From positions 2,480,001 to 2,544,000 of the forward strand of contig ML660204.1 of assembly GCA_007570785.1 (NCBI GenBank): 64,000 nt of DNA, written 5' to 3'. Shown here in pieces: positions 1-10,914 of this stretch (position 1 is its first letter; the number at the start of each line of letters is the position of its first letter). This stretch comes from Antilocapra americana (Eukaryota; Chordata; Mammalia; Artiodactyla; Antilocapridae). The notes beneath the pieces were generated by a model that searched no databases, was not told the origin of the DNA, and saw only the letters and a program-made list of their open reading frames with translations. The position numbers were made by a program, and so were the translations under genes.

Positions 1-58
1 TGAACTCTTGTGTCCCGTTTCTCATTCTCCTGCCGCATCACGCTTTCGAAAACCCTGT
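1..58 (+). repeat. 5' LTR, 3'-terminal fragment (R/U5 end)
   Basis: The first 58 bases align with the end of the 3' LTR near 7455-7498: both share a pyrimidine-rich stretch, then TGC(C)GCATCAC or CTGCATCAC, then TTTTC/TTTC and a C-rich end. Most of the LTR lies left of the window. Confidence 0.75.
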
Positions 59-76
59 TTGCACCCGAAATGGGAC
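59..76 (+). other. Retroviral primer-binding site, tRNA-Lys-like
   Basis: The 18 bases after the LTR match the Lys-type PBS pattern (TGGCGCCCGAACAGGGAC) at about 13 of 18 positions, including the CCCGAA core and the final GGGAC. The location directly after the LTR supports the call, and the mismatches fit age. Confidence 0.6.
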
Positions 77-179
77 CTGAAAGCGAAATCATCCCACGAG
101 GCGAGGCTACGCTTCTAGCGGCAGCGAACACAGCTTACTTGGTAAGTACACCCCTGCGGATTTGTCAATCAAGGTAACA

Positions 180-1877
180 ATGGGGCAAAACCCTTCTATG
201 TATAATGACTATATGCAAGTGTTAAAAACTCTGTTAAAAAGTTCGGAGGTTGAGGTATCTCAGTCCTCTTTTAAAGAATTGTTTTCGGCCATTGAAAAAT
301 ATTGCTACTGGCTAGATCCAGACAGAGGGACTTGGAGGTATGAAGAATGGCAGGAAGTTATGCATTGCCTGCGCCGCCTGTGCCTACCCACGAGGGGAGA
401 AGATTCCTTTATCTGTTTGGTCAGTAGGGAATCTCATTAGCACAGCTTTAGGACCACTGCAATCCGAAGGCTCGGATTCAGGGGATTCTACAGAACAATT
501 ACAAGAACAAATGGAGGAAATGAATTTATATGATAACATTGGTGATGAGGAACAGAAGCAATCAATACAAATGGAAAATAAAAGCCAAAAGAATGACAGA
601 AGCCAAGAGCAGATCTTGCTGGCTCGACCAATCGACCAATCGTACCTCTGGTTGAGCCTCTTCCTTTCAATCCTGAAACCCCTTGGGATGATAGATTTGC
701 TTTTAAACCACAGATAACTGTGCCTAATAAAATGACACCTTTACAAAAGGGGGTTCATACGGCACAATTGCAGGGGGATGAAGATGCTTTAGTTCTCCCT
801 GTGACTGTAACTCAAATCCCACCAGATCCTCAATTCCCACAAGGAAGAATGCACTACGATTTTAACGCCATACCATTTAAAACTATAAAGGAGATAAAAC
901 AGGCATGTACCCTATATGGAACTAATTCTTCTTATACCATGGGACTAATTCAGGGACTTTCACAAGCTGAATGGTTAATTCTTTATGATTGGCAAATGAT
1001 AGCCAGAACTTGCTTATCCACCTCAGAATTTTTACACTTTCGGAGCTGGTGGCAAGATGAGGCAAATCAACAAGCTCACAGAAATGCAAGAGCCAATCTG
1101 CCAGTTAATATAACACTTGATCAATTAATGGGTAGCGGAGGATATTTTGGCATCCAAGCTCAGTTACAATTTGATGATCAATTACTTACTCAAGTGAGAA
1201 TGATATGTTTAAAAGCCTGGGAGAGAATAAATCCACCCGGACAAGCCTCAGTTTCATTTACCCAAATTAAACAATCAAATGGGGAAACTTGTGTAGATTT
1301 TATTGCCAGGCTACATCAAAATTTGAACAAAACAGTCTCACAGCCTGGTTTGAGAGATTTGCTGATGCAAGTTCTTGCTTATGACAATGCTAACTCAGAA
1401 TGTAAAAAGGCGATTCAGCCTCTCAAAGCACAAGGTGCCCTCCTAGAAGAATATCTTAAAGTTTGCCAGGATATTGGGTCAGAATCATATCAAATACAAC
1501 TCCTGATTCAAGCATTGTCTAAGGCTAATAAAAAGACAGATATGAGATGTCACCATTGTGGAAAATTAGGACACATTATAAAAGACTGTAAAGGAGGAAA
1601 TTCAAAAATGACAAAAAATGATATCAAGACTCCAAGATTATGCCTAAAATGCCATAAGGGAAATCACTGGGCAAAACAATGTAGGTCAAAATTTCATAAA
1701 GACAGGACTCCCAGTGTCAGGAAACTGGAATCGGGGCCTGGCTCGGGGCCCCAAAAACAGTGCAGGCACTTGGAACGAAGTTCCCTTTGCCTTCCCAGCT
1801 CAACCTCAAGAAAACAATCAGTTCATGACTTACTCCCCATAACATCAGGGAGCGCAGCATTAGACATACAGCCTTAG
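180..1877 (+). pseudogene. gag: gag pseudogene (matrix, capsid, nucleocapsid)
   Basis: The start is the ATG at 180, which begins MGQ, a myristoylation-type start typical of gag. The matrix part (180 to about 400) shifts frame near 400, continues to a stop at 715-717, and resumes in a third frame at 720-1877. The 720-1877 segment holds the capsid, with a major-homology-region-like stretch around 1270-1335, followed by two perfect CX2CX4HX4C zinc knuckles (1548-1589 and 1641-1682) that would bind genomic RNA. Length and order match betaretroviral Gag. The frameshifts prevent production of a full Gag polyprotein. The 385-codon open piece is the longest intact part of the provirus. Confidence 0.9.
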
Positions 1878-2540
1878 AAAATTTAGTAGTAATTCCCTCT
1901 ATGGGAATATATAAAATACCAACTGACATCTGAGGATCCCCTACCTAAAAATACTGTTGGTTTAATAATAGAAAGAAGCAGTCTCACTTTAAAGGGGGTT
2001 GAAATTCAAATAGGAATAATAGATGAAGATTTTGAAGGAGAAATATTTATAATGCTAAAAACAGATGTTCCCTATGTGAGCCACCAGGGAAGTCAATCAG
2101 ATATCTAAGGGAGATCAAATTGCTCAATTGTTATTATTACCTTATATAAAATTACATTCTCCTAAAAGAGAATAGGGGAATTTGGAAGTTCTGGAAAACA
2201 AGTATTTTGGCAAACTTTTGTTACAGATGAAAGACCAAAATTAGAAATAAAAATTATGGAAATGCAATTCCCTGGACTTGTTGACATGGGGGCAGATGTT
2301 TCTGTCATTGCCTCTAAACACTGGCCTCAATCCTGGCAGTTACAACAAGTTCTTACAATTATTACTGGAATAGGGAAAATGAGCGATATAGCTCAGAGTA
2401 CATGCCCTGTGCATTGCCAGGGGCCCAGTCAACAAACTGCTATGCATCAACCGTTGGTCGCTGATATTCCTATTAACTTATGGGCCTTGATTTACTTATG
2501 CAATGGGGAGCTTATGTTACAATACCTCCCATAATGTCTC
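1878..2540 (+). pseudogene. pro: dUTPase plus aspartic protease pseudogene (pro)
   Basis: About 1950-2065 encodes a dUTPase-like segment (a RSSLTLKG core followed by an ID-DFEGEI motif), the domain that betaretroviruses carry in the pro frame. About 2256-2534 encodes the retroviral aspartic protease. The flap side is recognisable, but the active-site triplet reads D-M-G at 2283-2291 instead of D-T/S-G. That change is ACG to ATG, as expected from CpG deamination. The downstream GRD-like motif is also disrupted by frame change. The protease would be inactive even if the frame were open. Confidence 0.82.
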
Positions 2541-3560
2541 AGACAAAACAAATTATGACTAATATGGGACTTCACCCTAGTACTCCTCAAAATTTAGCCT
2601 AGGGGCCACTGTTTCAAAGACTGCATTTAAAATAAAATGGCTTTCAGATAAACCTATATGGGCGGAACAGTGGCCTTTATGAAAAGAAAAAATTGAAGCC
2701 TTACAAACGCTAGTAGAAGAACAATTAAAATTAGGACATACAGTAGAAACTACTGGCCCTTGGAATTCACCGGTCTCTGATTAAAAAGAAATCAAGTAAA
2801 TGGAGAATGCTTACAGATTTAAGAAAAATAAATGCTGTTATGGAACCCATGGGAGCATCACAACCGGGACTCCCTTCTCCTGCTATGATTCCAAAGTGAT
2901 GGAATATTATTATCATTGATTTAAAAGATTGTTTTTTTCACTATACCATTAAATCCTAATGATGCTCCAAAATTTTGCTTTCACTGTTCCCAATATTAAT
3001 AATAAAGGCCCTAGTCAGCAATACCACTGGACTGTTTTGCCACAAAGAATGATAACAGCGCCACCTTGTGTCAACACTTTGTAAATCGGCCTTTATGTTT
3101 AATTAGAGAAAAACATCCACAAGCTTATATTAGTCATTATATGGATGATATTTTATTAGCATACTTTGATAAGAAAATTCTTCAACAAATATTTTGAGAA
3201 ACCCAGAGGATTTTAGAGTTGTATGGATTAATTATTACAGCAGATAAAGTTCAAATTGAAGCTCCTTACCAGTATTTGGGTTATATATTAAATAGAAACT
3301 TAATATCTCCACAAAAAACAGATTCGAACTGATCGATTAAAAACTTTAAATAATTTTCAAAAATTATTAGGTGATATTAACTGGCTTCTTCCAACCTTAG
3401 GGATTCCTAATTATGCCTTTAAAAATCTATTTAATATATTACTAGAAGATAATGAATTAAAAAGTCTTCGCTCTCTAACCCCTGAAGCCAAAATAGAAAT
3501 ACAACAAATTAATCAGGCAATTCAAAATCAATAATTGACTAGGGTAGAATTAAATCAGCC
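2541..3560 (+). pseudogene. pol: pol pseudogene, reverse transcriptase domain
   Basis: Short in-frame blocks spell a betaretroviral RT: a WPL start block (about 2670), the [11 protein letters not shown] block (about 2812), the DLKDCFF block (about 2920), and the catalytic YMDD at 3138-3149. Stops and frameshifts lie between nearly all blocks, so no open frame over 60 codons covers this domain. RT activity is lost by coding decay, although the YMDD itself is intact. Confidence 0.87.
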
Positions 3561-4332
3561 TGTAACAGCCTTAATTATGCCCACTCCATAGTCTCCCATA
3601 GGAATAATTTGGTAAACAGAAGCTATAGTTGAATGAGTCTTTTTGCATCATAAACAAACTAAGTTATTGACTACTTATGTTGATATGGTTAGCAAGTTAA
3701 TATTTAAGATGAGAACTCGTATTCAACAATTGTTGGGTTACTATCCAAAGACTATAATAGTACCATTTTCTAAAATACAAATCGAACATTTATATATTGA
3801 AAATATTGAATGGCAAATTGCTCTTTCTGATTTTATTAGTAACACTGATTGCCACTACCCTTCTTCTAAGTTAATCAATTTTCTTAAAAAACATGCTTTG
3901 ATTCTCCCTAAAGTATCAAAAATAGAGCCTATTCACAATGCCGTCACCTATTTTACTGACGCAAATAAGGACTGCAAACAGGTTATTTTGGCCCTACTGA
4001 AGATTTGGCAATCTAAATGTTCTTCTGTACAATGGGCTGAATTAGAAGCCATTTACACTATATTATTGGATATTAAAGAACCTGTTAACATTTTTTCTGA
4101 TTCACAATATGCTGTCAAGTTTACTTCTTTAATCGAGACTCTAACAATACCTAATTCTACTCTGCCTATTATTCAACTGTTTAATCAATTACAAAATGCT
4201 ACTTTTTATAGAAACAATCCTTTTTATATTACTCATATTCAATCACATTCACAATTCCCAAGACCTTTAGCAGAGGAAACAATACTACTGACACTAAACT
4301 CATTTCATTTCTTTCTCATCACGATTTCATGA
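3561..4332 (+). pseudogene. pol: pol pseudogene, connection and RNase H domains
   Basis: A 229-codon open segment (3643-4332) contains the RNase H signature blocks in order: an early YFTDAN block (about 3951, first catalytic Asp), an E in WAELEA (about 4033), and FSDSQYAV (about 4093, further catalytic Asp). The segment before it is the RT connection region. This is the best preserved part of pol apart from integrase. The frame closes at 4332 before the integrase zinc domain. Confidence 0.83.
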
Positions 4333-5080
4333 ACACACTTAAATGTTAAAGGATTCTAACATAAATTTCAATTGACTCGTCAACAAGCTAAAGATATTGT
4401 ATCTCACTGTCCTTCCTGTCAACAAGTTAATTCTACTCCGACATTGCCTGAAGGTGTTAACCCACAAGGATTATTTCCCAATAATATCTGGCAAACTGAT
4501 GTAACACATATTCCAACATTTGGCAATGCTGGACTAGTCCATGGGTCTACTGACACTTATTCTCGAATATTTGCATCACATCATACAGGAGAAACTGCAA
4601 ATCACTGGGTTTCTCACTTCAAACAAGCTTTTGCTTACATGGGACTCCCTAAACATAAAAAAACTGATAATGGATCAGCTTGTACAAGTCACACATTAAA
4701 ATTATACTTTGAAGACTGGTCTATTAAACATATCACTGGAATTCCATATAACCCACAAGGACAAACTATAGTTGAACGAGTCCACCAAACATTAAAAAAC
4801 ACTTTACAAAAACAAAAAGGGGGATAAGTTAGCAATAGCTCTTTTCATGTTAAATCTTTTGGATATTAGAGGGGCAATACAGAACCAGCAGCTACAATAC
4901 ATTGGACAAATAATCAAACTGCTAATGATTTGCTTCCTAAAAAAGAAACCTTACAACAAACTCAACAAGTCTTATGGAAAGACAATAAGAGTTGGAAAAG
5001 GGAATTTTACTTAAACAAGAACGAGGTTATGCTCTTATTTTAACAGAAAGAGATGAACATCGGTGGATCCCAAAATGAAA
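4333..5080 (+). pseudogene. pol: pol pseudogene, integrase domain
   Basis: The N-terminal zinc region is damaged near 4340-4370. An open segment of about 151 codons (4372-4827) carries CPSCQQ and the core catalytic triad: Asp at 4498-4500, Asp at 4666-4668, and Glu at 4774-4776, with exactly 35 residues between the second Asp and the Glu. A stop at about 4827 cuts off the C-terminal domain, whose remnants (RWIPK-like, RPWK) continue in other frames to about 5080. Confidence 0.87.
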
Positions 5081-5099
5081 AATCCGGCCCTGGAAAGAA

Positions 5100-6930
5100 A
5101 AGGACCTACTTTGATATAGACCCACTGTTTGAACCCCCGCCCTTGGAGCCATGTCACTGCTGATCCTTAACCCTGGACTATCTCTATTAGAAAGAACCCA
5201 AGAAGAACCTTTGCCAACTTGGGGACAGATAGAGAAACTATCTCTAGAGGCAGAGAAGATGGTACATAGAAGAAGACTGCCAAAAACACCAAACAACCTC
5301 TTCTTGGCTATGATCACTTTGCTGACCATGGCGGTAAGTACACAAGCTATAGTCATTATTATTGGACTTATGTACCTAATCCTCCCCTGTGACTTGGGAA
5401 GGTTCGCCAGTCCCATTATTTGTAAATGATTTGGCCTGGCTCCCCGGACCATATGATCAAAATCTTCCTATTAAAAAGGAAGAAGAAGGTCATCAGTTGG
5501 TAAATTATACTATTGGCTCTGATGCCATTCCTATTTGTATTGGTTTTGGAAGTGTATGTCTTAAAACAGGATATCAAAAACGGCTGTCAGTTGTCAAAGA
5601 ATCAAATGATAATAAAACTTCCTTCTTTCTGTTAACTGCTCTTACTTGTTTAGAAAAGGAGGAAACTTCCAGCATGATGAATCCACTTGACCTTCCTGAT
5701 TGTATTGCTGAAATTAGCCATGTATTGAAAATTGGATACAATGGAAATTATGTAAGGGATCAGAAGATCACTTATATATTAAATGTTACAGAAGGCTCTA
5801 TTATCAATTGGGGACCCCAAAGAACCCCTAAATTTAAAGAATCTAAAGTGTCTCCCCCATAGGTATATAAAAATAAGGCCCTTAGTACTTTGGTAGTCAA
5901 TCCCTCATATGGCATGGGGCAGGATTTGCCCCCCATGCCTCATTGAGATCATTACCCTAGTCATAATGAAATATGGAACATACCCATGGCTTTGAAAAAA
6001 CTAATCACTTGGAATGGAGGATATATTGAATATATTTTAAATGACCCCCAAAAGCTACCTTTAACTTTACAAAAAACTCTACCCATACTATTCAAACTTG
6101 TGTAAGAATTCCTTTTGCTTGTATGACTGGACCAGCAAAATATGACCCCAATTTGGGATTAATAACAGGTCTTAATTGTTCATTTTATACATGTGTAAAT
6201 AATACCATTCCTTTTAATGAAAGTTGGCAAAGTATTTATATTCTTAAAACCAGAACTGGCATATGGGTTCCAGTTGATTTACAATGACCTTGGCAAGAAA
6301 GCCCTACATTATATGCTATTGAAGGAACATTGTAAAATCTTAAATGTATTCAGTGTTTTCTGGGATTGCTAACTGCTGCCATCTTAGGCATTATAGATAG
6401 CTATTATCACTACAGCAGCTGTAGCTGTAGTGGCTCCTCATCAGTCTATACAAACAGTTCATTTTATACAAGAATGGCATAGAGATGCCAACGTCCTTTG
6501 GACCACTCAACAAAAAACTGACAGAAAGTTGGCCTCCCAAGTGGCCAACCTTCAACAACCTGTTATTTTATTAGGAGATCAACTAGTCAGTTTACAAAAA
6601 CAGATGAGACTAAAATGTGATTGGAACTATACTTCCTTTTGTGCAATGGCTTACAAATATAAGATACAATTCAACTGGGATGAAGTTAAACAACACCTAT
6701 TGAACCAAGGTAATATTTCTGTAGATATTCAAGACTTACAACAAGATGTATTAAAAGCTTTTAATAAACATCTCAATGTAATTACTGGATCAGATTTCCT
6801 TGATAAGTTGCTGATAATCTTTCTTCTCTTAATCCCTTAAAACAGATCAAAACATTTGGATATGGAATTGCTCTGGTTATGGGAATGCTATTAATTATGT
6901 GTTTGTGTTTCTGTATAGTCTAGAGAAGAA
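5100..6930 (+). pseudogene. env: env pseudogene (surface and transmembrane parts)
   Basis: An ATG at 5151 opens a leader with a basic RRR stretch and a hydrophobic core (about 5300-5345), resembling the long betaretroviral Env leader. The frame then shifts, and the surface-unit frame runs 5389-5862. The transmembrane ectodomain is open at 6430-6840, with a heptad-like region and a short C-X6-C disulfide loop (about 6615-6640). The membrane anchor (about 6855-6925) lies in a different frame. The surface unit is fragmented between 5863 and 6429. No intact Env can be made. The flanking pol and LTR support the assignment. Confidence 0.82.
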
Positions 6931-6999
6931 CAATCAAGAGACAACGAAGCCAACAACAGCAACTAGCGTTTCTCACCATTTATCATCACGTGGGAAATC

Positions 7000-7012
7000 A
7001 AAAAGGGGGAGA
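7000..7012 (+). other. Polypurine tract (plus-strand primer)
   Basis: A run of five A, five G and then AGA sits immediately before the TG that starts the 3' LTR. This is the expected position and composition of the retroviral PPT. Confidence 0.8.
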
Positions 7013-7498
7013 TGTAGAAGACAGGAAGAATAGAAGAAAAGCAGGCCCCTGCGAGGGCCACAGAAAGAAGTTATAATTATTGATAAACTGGATGCTTTAA
7101 GGCATGGGACTCTTGGAACAAGTCCAGAGCGAACAGTTCATAATCTTGAAAACAAGATATGATCCTGGGGACAGAAAACCAACCCCAGACTGTTTCCCAA
7201 CTGGCCTCTCAGACTTACATGTTTCTCATATCTGGAGGAAATGTAGAGATAAGATATTAGTCTTAGTTACTGATTTGTTATTGATTCCTGTTTTTTGTTT
7301 ACCCAAAGGTTAATGATCACTTTGTTCCTTGGCCCTGAAGGCCACATGAGTGATTGCTTAACCCCCTGCACATTCCTTCCTTTTCAGCTGCGAGTATAAC
7401 AAAGCTGGCAGGGATTCAGCTTCACACCTTCACCTTGGAGCGGCGTTGGTCTCCGGATCCTCGCCTTTCTCCCACTGCATCACATTTTCAGAAGCCCA
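7013..7498 (+). repeat. 3' LTR of the provirus, about 486 bp
   Basis: It starts with TG right after the PPT and ends in CA at 7497-7498, where similarity to the 5' LTR fragment gives out. A TATA-like GAGTATAAC lies at about 7393-7401, in the expected place upstream of R. The end could be a few bases further (about 7505) because weak similarity continues. Flanking DNA starts before the Bov-B tail at 7528. Confidence 0.8.
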
Positions 7499-7527
7499 GC
7501 TTGTAGAGCCGGTCTGGACAGACTATA

Positions 7528-7920
7528 AAGAAAGCTGAGCGCTGAAGAATTGATGCTTTCGAACTGTGATGTTGGAGTAGACTCTTGAGAGTCCCTTGGA
7601 CTGCAAGGAGATCCAACCAGTCCATCCTAAAGGAAATCAGTCCTGAATATTAATTGGAAGGACTGATGCTAAAGCTGAAACTCCAATATTTTGGCCACCT
7701 GATGCGAAGAACTGACACTCGTTGGAAAGGATCCTGATGCTGGGAAAGGTTGAAGGCAGGAGAAGGGGAAGACAGAGGATGAGCTGGTTGGATGGCATCA
7801 CCGACTCAATGGACAGGAGTTTGAGTAAACTCCGTTGGTGATGGACAGGGAGGCCTGGCGTGCTGAAGTTCATGGGGTCGCAAAGAATCGGGCACGACTG
7901 AGCGACTGAACTGAACTGAA
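7528..7920 (+). mobile_element. Bov-B LINE, 3' end fragment
   Basis: The sequence matches the other Bov-B copies in this window from their RT C-terminal part through the typical end GACTGAACTGAACTGAA. The element is 5'-truncated to about 390 bp and lies 29 bp after the provirus. Confidence 0.9.
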
Positions 7921-7922
7921 TA

Positions 7923-8148
7923 TTTACTGAGCATTTATGATTGCTAGGCTCTTTACATGCTTCATCTCACTCACTTCTTACAAAATCCCATGGCACAGGT
8001 ACTTTCATTATCATTTCCAATTTACAGATGAGAGAAACTGAAGTTAAAGAGATTAAATAACTTCTCCAGGGAGCCCCTCGCTCATAAGTGGAAGACTCCA
8101 TTCTAGGGACGTTCAGAGACCAGGCAGAGAGGTTAGACATTACCACCT
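7923..8148 (+). repeat. MIR SINE
   Basis: It contains the MIR core in order: TTTACTGAGCATTTATGATT, then TTTACATGCTTCATCTCACT, TTTACAGATGAGAGAAACTG and a SINE-like tail. It is old and diverged. Confidence 0.75.
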
Positions 8149-8189
8149 AACACAAATTATTCTGTAGGGACCAGGTCCCTGAAAGGTGA

Positions 8190-8790
8190 GCTCCACGAGC
8201 AAGCCCCAGGTGGAAAACTGTACGCTCTGCCGCTCCATCACCGCCCCGGTCCCGGGTTCCCTCCCCTACCCAGCCCTTTGCAGCATCCACTCCCTGCCTC
8301 CAGACCATTAACCCTGCGCACTCCTGCCGCCCTGTCCCGAGGCCTGCTCCTGCCCACTGCCCCGCCCAGTTCCCAGATGCCCCTCCCATCTCCCCGCCCC
8401 AATTTGGGCCCCTGTCACTCAGTGGCCCCGCCCCTTGACCCGCCCCAACCCGCTGCCCCGCCCCACCCGTCGAGCTGCCGCGCACTCGCCTACCAGCTCT
8501 GGGGGGTGAGCGTCTAGGACCCACCTCACGGACCGGGCGGCTCCTCCTCCAGCCCCTGCTCCGGCTCGTCTCGCCTCAGACCCGGTGCTGGAAGTAGGGC
8601 GCTGGGTGGGATCCGGGTTCTGGAGGCTGGCTGGGTCACGGGGGCCACGGCCACCTTCATCCCTACAAGTGGCCCTGCCAGGCTTCTCACTGGCGCGAGC
8701 CCTGAGGGACCCTCGGAGGAGAGGAAACGGGCGCTTGCGGTCACCCCTCGGCCTCAGTGTCTCCCTCTGAGCCTTGGGCCTTCAACTCTG
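8190..8790 (+). promoter_or_regulatory. CpG island, probable RAD21L1 promoter and 5' non-coding exon
   Basis: This block of about 600 bp is strikingly GC- and CpG-rich in an otherwise AT-rich region. It holds at least five CCCCGCCC-type GC boxes between about 8360 and 8470. There is no TATA box. A consensus-like splice donor (GGGTGAGCG, GT at about 8507) follows the GC boxes, which fits a short 5' non-coding exon spliced to the ATG exon near 12 kb. The orientation and link to RAD21L1 are inference from position, since no other gene start is visible nearby. A divergent transcript is also possible. Confidence 0.5.
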
Positions 8791-9101
8791 AGGAATCGTG
8801 TGTGGAGGAATCCCTCGACGTCCGTGTCCTTAATGCTCGTTATCTTCTCCTCACACCCCTACCCTCCACCCAACCCCAGCGCCTTCCATTCCTTCCCCTC
8901 CTTCTTCTGGCTCCCCGGAAGGAGTAATCCCCTTGTCTCTCCCCCCACCTCCCCCAAGCGTCCACTTTCTGCCCCTTCATCCTGCCCTAAAGCTCCCCTT
9001 CGCCCACCTCCCTCACTCTTCACCGGAGACCCCTTCCCATGATTTAAGCCCACTCCCTGTCTTCTACTACCATGTATTAATACTATCCTTAGCCTTACGT
9101 T
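8791..9101. other. C-rich unique stretch, no gene seen
   Basis: This is pyrimidine-rich (CCCTCC and CCCCCACC runs) shoulder sequence of the CpG island. I see no supported coding feature. Confidence 0.5.
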
Positions 9102-9316
9102 GGGCTTCCCTGGTCGCTGAGACAGGAAAGAATCTTCCTGCATTGCGGGAGACGCGGGTTCGATCCCTGTGTCGGGAAGATCCCCTGGAGCAGGCCATGG
9201 CAACTAATGCGGGTATTCTTGCCTGGAAAATTCCGTGAGCAGAGGAGCCTGGTGGGCTACAGTCCATGGAGTCGTAAAGAGTCGGACACGACTGAGTGAC
9301 TAACACTTTTCTTTCA
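9102..9316 (+). mobile_element. Bov-tA/Bov-A2 SINE
   Basis: It starts GGGCTTCCCTGG and carries the tRNA-like B-box region (GGTTCGATCCCTG) and the end GTCGGACACGACTGAGTGAC. It is full-length in sense orientation and rather well preserved. Confidence 0.9.
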
Positions 9317-9829
9317 CTAGTTATAGGTTGCATGAACTCAATTCAACCTACAAATAACTCTCAGAACATTGGGACTTTTGTGAGGGATTGGGGGAGGGGG
9401 CGGGATTTTGTGGGGGATGGGGGATTGGAGGCTCGAGAAAATCAATGTTTTAGAAATACTAAATCACAGGGTTTTTTTTTTTTTAAGTTTACTAATAATC
9501 ATACACCTGGGAGCAATTGAAAAAAGACAAACTGGAATTTATTCCAAGATACCAAACACACGGATTAAAAAAAGGAAGACAGTGGAGCCAAGGCAGACAA
9601 AGGCCATACACATTAAAATCTTAAGCCCACTCATTGAGAAATGTGGTTTGGTAGATTGCATAACCACATTTATTTTGGGTCCAGTGATTTGATTCTTGCG
9701 GTGGAAATGGTATTGATCACCTAAGTTTTTAATTCTGTAGCTGATTTTTTTTTTCTTTGGTTCAGTTTTCCATTTTATTGGAACTTTAAGTAAGAAAGAA
9801 GCAAAAAGATGCTTCTCTAGTGGCAGGTT
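9317..9829. other. Unique intergenic/5' intron DNA with G-rich patch
   Basis: A G-rich run at about 9381-9436 contains several GGGG blocks (possible quadruplex). The rest is AT-rich with a T-run at about 9471-9485. There is no gene or recognised repeat. Confidence 0.4.
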
Positions 9830-10914
9830 AAGATTACTTATAACTTTCAATTCTGGTTTCCTCGGTGTATATGCCCAGCAGTGGGGTTGCTGGGTCATAT
9901 GGCAGGTCTATTTGCAGTTTTTTAAGGAACCTCCACACTGTTTTCCATAGTGGCTGTACTAGCTTGCATTCCCACCAACAGTGTAAGAGAGTTCCCTTTT
10001 CTCCACATCCTCTCCAGCATTTATTGCTTGTAGATTTTTGGATTACAGCCAGTCTGACTGGTGTAAAGTGATACTTCATTGTGGTTTTGATTTGCATTTC
10101 TCTGATAATGAGTGATGTTGAGCATCTTTTCATGTGTTTGTTAGCCATTTTTATGTCTTCTTTGGAGAAATGTCTGTTAAGTTCTTTGGCCCACTTTTTG
10201 ATTGGGTCGTTTATTTTTCTAGAATGGAGCTGCAGGAGTTGCTTGTATATTTTTGAGATTAATTGTTTGTCCGTTGCTTCATTGGCTATTATTTTCTCCC
10301 ATTCTGAAGGCTGTCTTTTCACCTTGCTTATAGTTTCCTTTGTTGTGCAGAAGCTTTTAATTTTAATTAGGTCCCATTTGTGAAAGCTGTGGTACATATA
10401 CACAATGGAATATTACTCAGCATTAAAAAAAAATTCATTCGAATCAGTTCTACTCAGGTGGACGGAACTGGAGCCCATTATCCAGAGTGAAGTAAGCCAG
10501 AAAGAAAAACAACAATACAGTATACTAACGCATATATATGGAATTTAGAAAGACGGTAATGAGAACCCAGCATGCGAGACAGCAAAAGGAACGCAGATGT
10601 ATAGAGCAGACTCGTGGACTCTGTGGATGAGGGCAAGGGTGGGATGATATGGGAGAATGACATTGAAACATGTTAATTATCATATGTGTAATAAATCACC
10701 AGCCCAGGATTGATGCTCGGGGCTGGTGCATCGAGATTTCCCGGGGAGAGGGAGGAGGGAGGGAAGAGGGAGGGGGGTTCTGGAGGGGGAGCATATGTAA
10801 ACCCATGGCAATATCATGTCATTGTATGGCAAAACTAATAAAAAAAAAAAGAAACCAGCTTTTAACTGAAAGCAAGGTCACAAATCAAATTAAAAAAAAG
10901 ATTACTTATAACTT
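9830..10914 (+). mobile_element. Young L1 insertion with 5' inversion (twin priming)
   Basis: The 5' half (9847-10381) is the reverse complement of L1 ORF2 C-terminal sequence, matching the L1 at about 33478-34013 almost exactly. The 3' half (10382-10850) is sense L1 from about 34108 of the same template to the poly(A). About 95 bases are lost at the switch. An exact 17-bp target-site duplication brackets the insertion (9830-9846 and 10898-10914). After the first A-run (10838-10850) come 41 non-L1 bases and a second A-run (10892-10899), which looks like a short 3' transduction. Confidence 0.9.

Larger units (their letters stand above)
1..7498 (+). mobile_element. Endogenous betaretrovirus-like provirus, defective, 5' LTR cut by window edge
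   Basis: The order is partial LTR, primer-binding site, gag, dUTPase/protease, pol (RT, RNase H, integrase), env, polypurine tract and 3' LTR, which is that of betaretroviruses and HML-type class II ERVs. The plus strand is AT-rich (A-rich) in the coding part, as is usual for this group. Every gene is broken by frameshifts or stops: gag lies in at least three frame segments, RT has no long open frame, and env is split into several pieces. Several catalytic motifs survive (YMDD, the integrase D,D(35)E), while the protease triad is mutated. It is a fixed, non-coding relic. The 5' flank lies outside the window, so a target-site duplication cannot be checked. Confidence 0.93.

Noticed and set aside
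8147..9203. Several frames on both strands over the first CpG island and C-rich shoulder
   Set aside because: These are composition-driven frames without domain or splice support, overlapping on opposite strands.
9102..9316. A tRNA gene from the tRNA-like A/B boxes
   Set aside because: The tRNA-like head is the promoter part of a Bov-tA SINE and continues into SINE body sequence.
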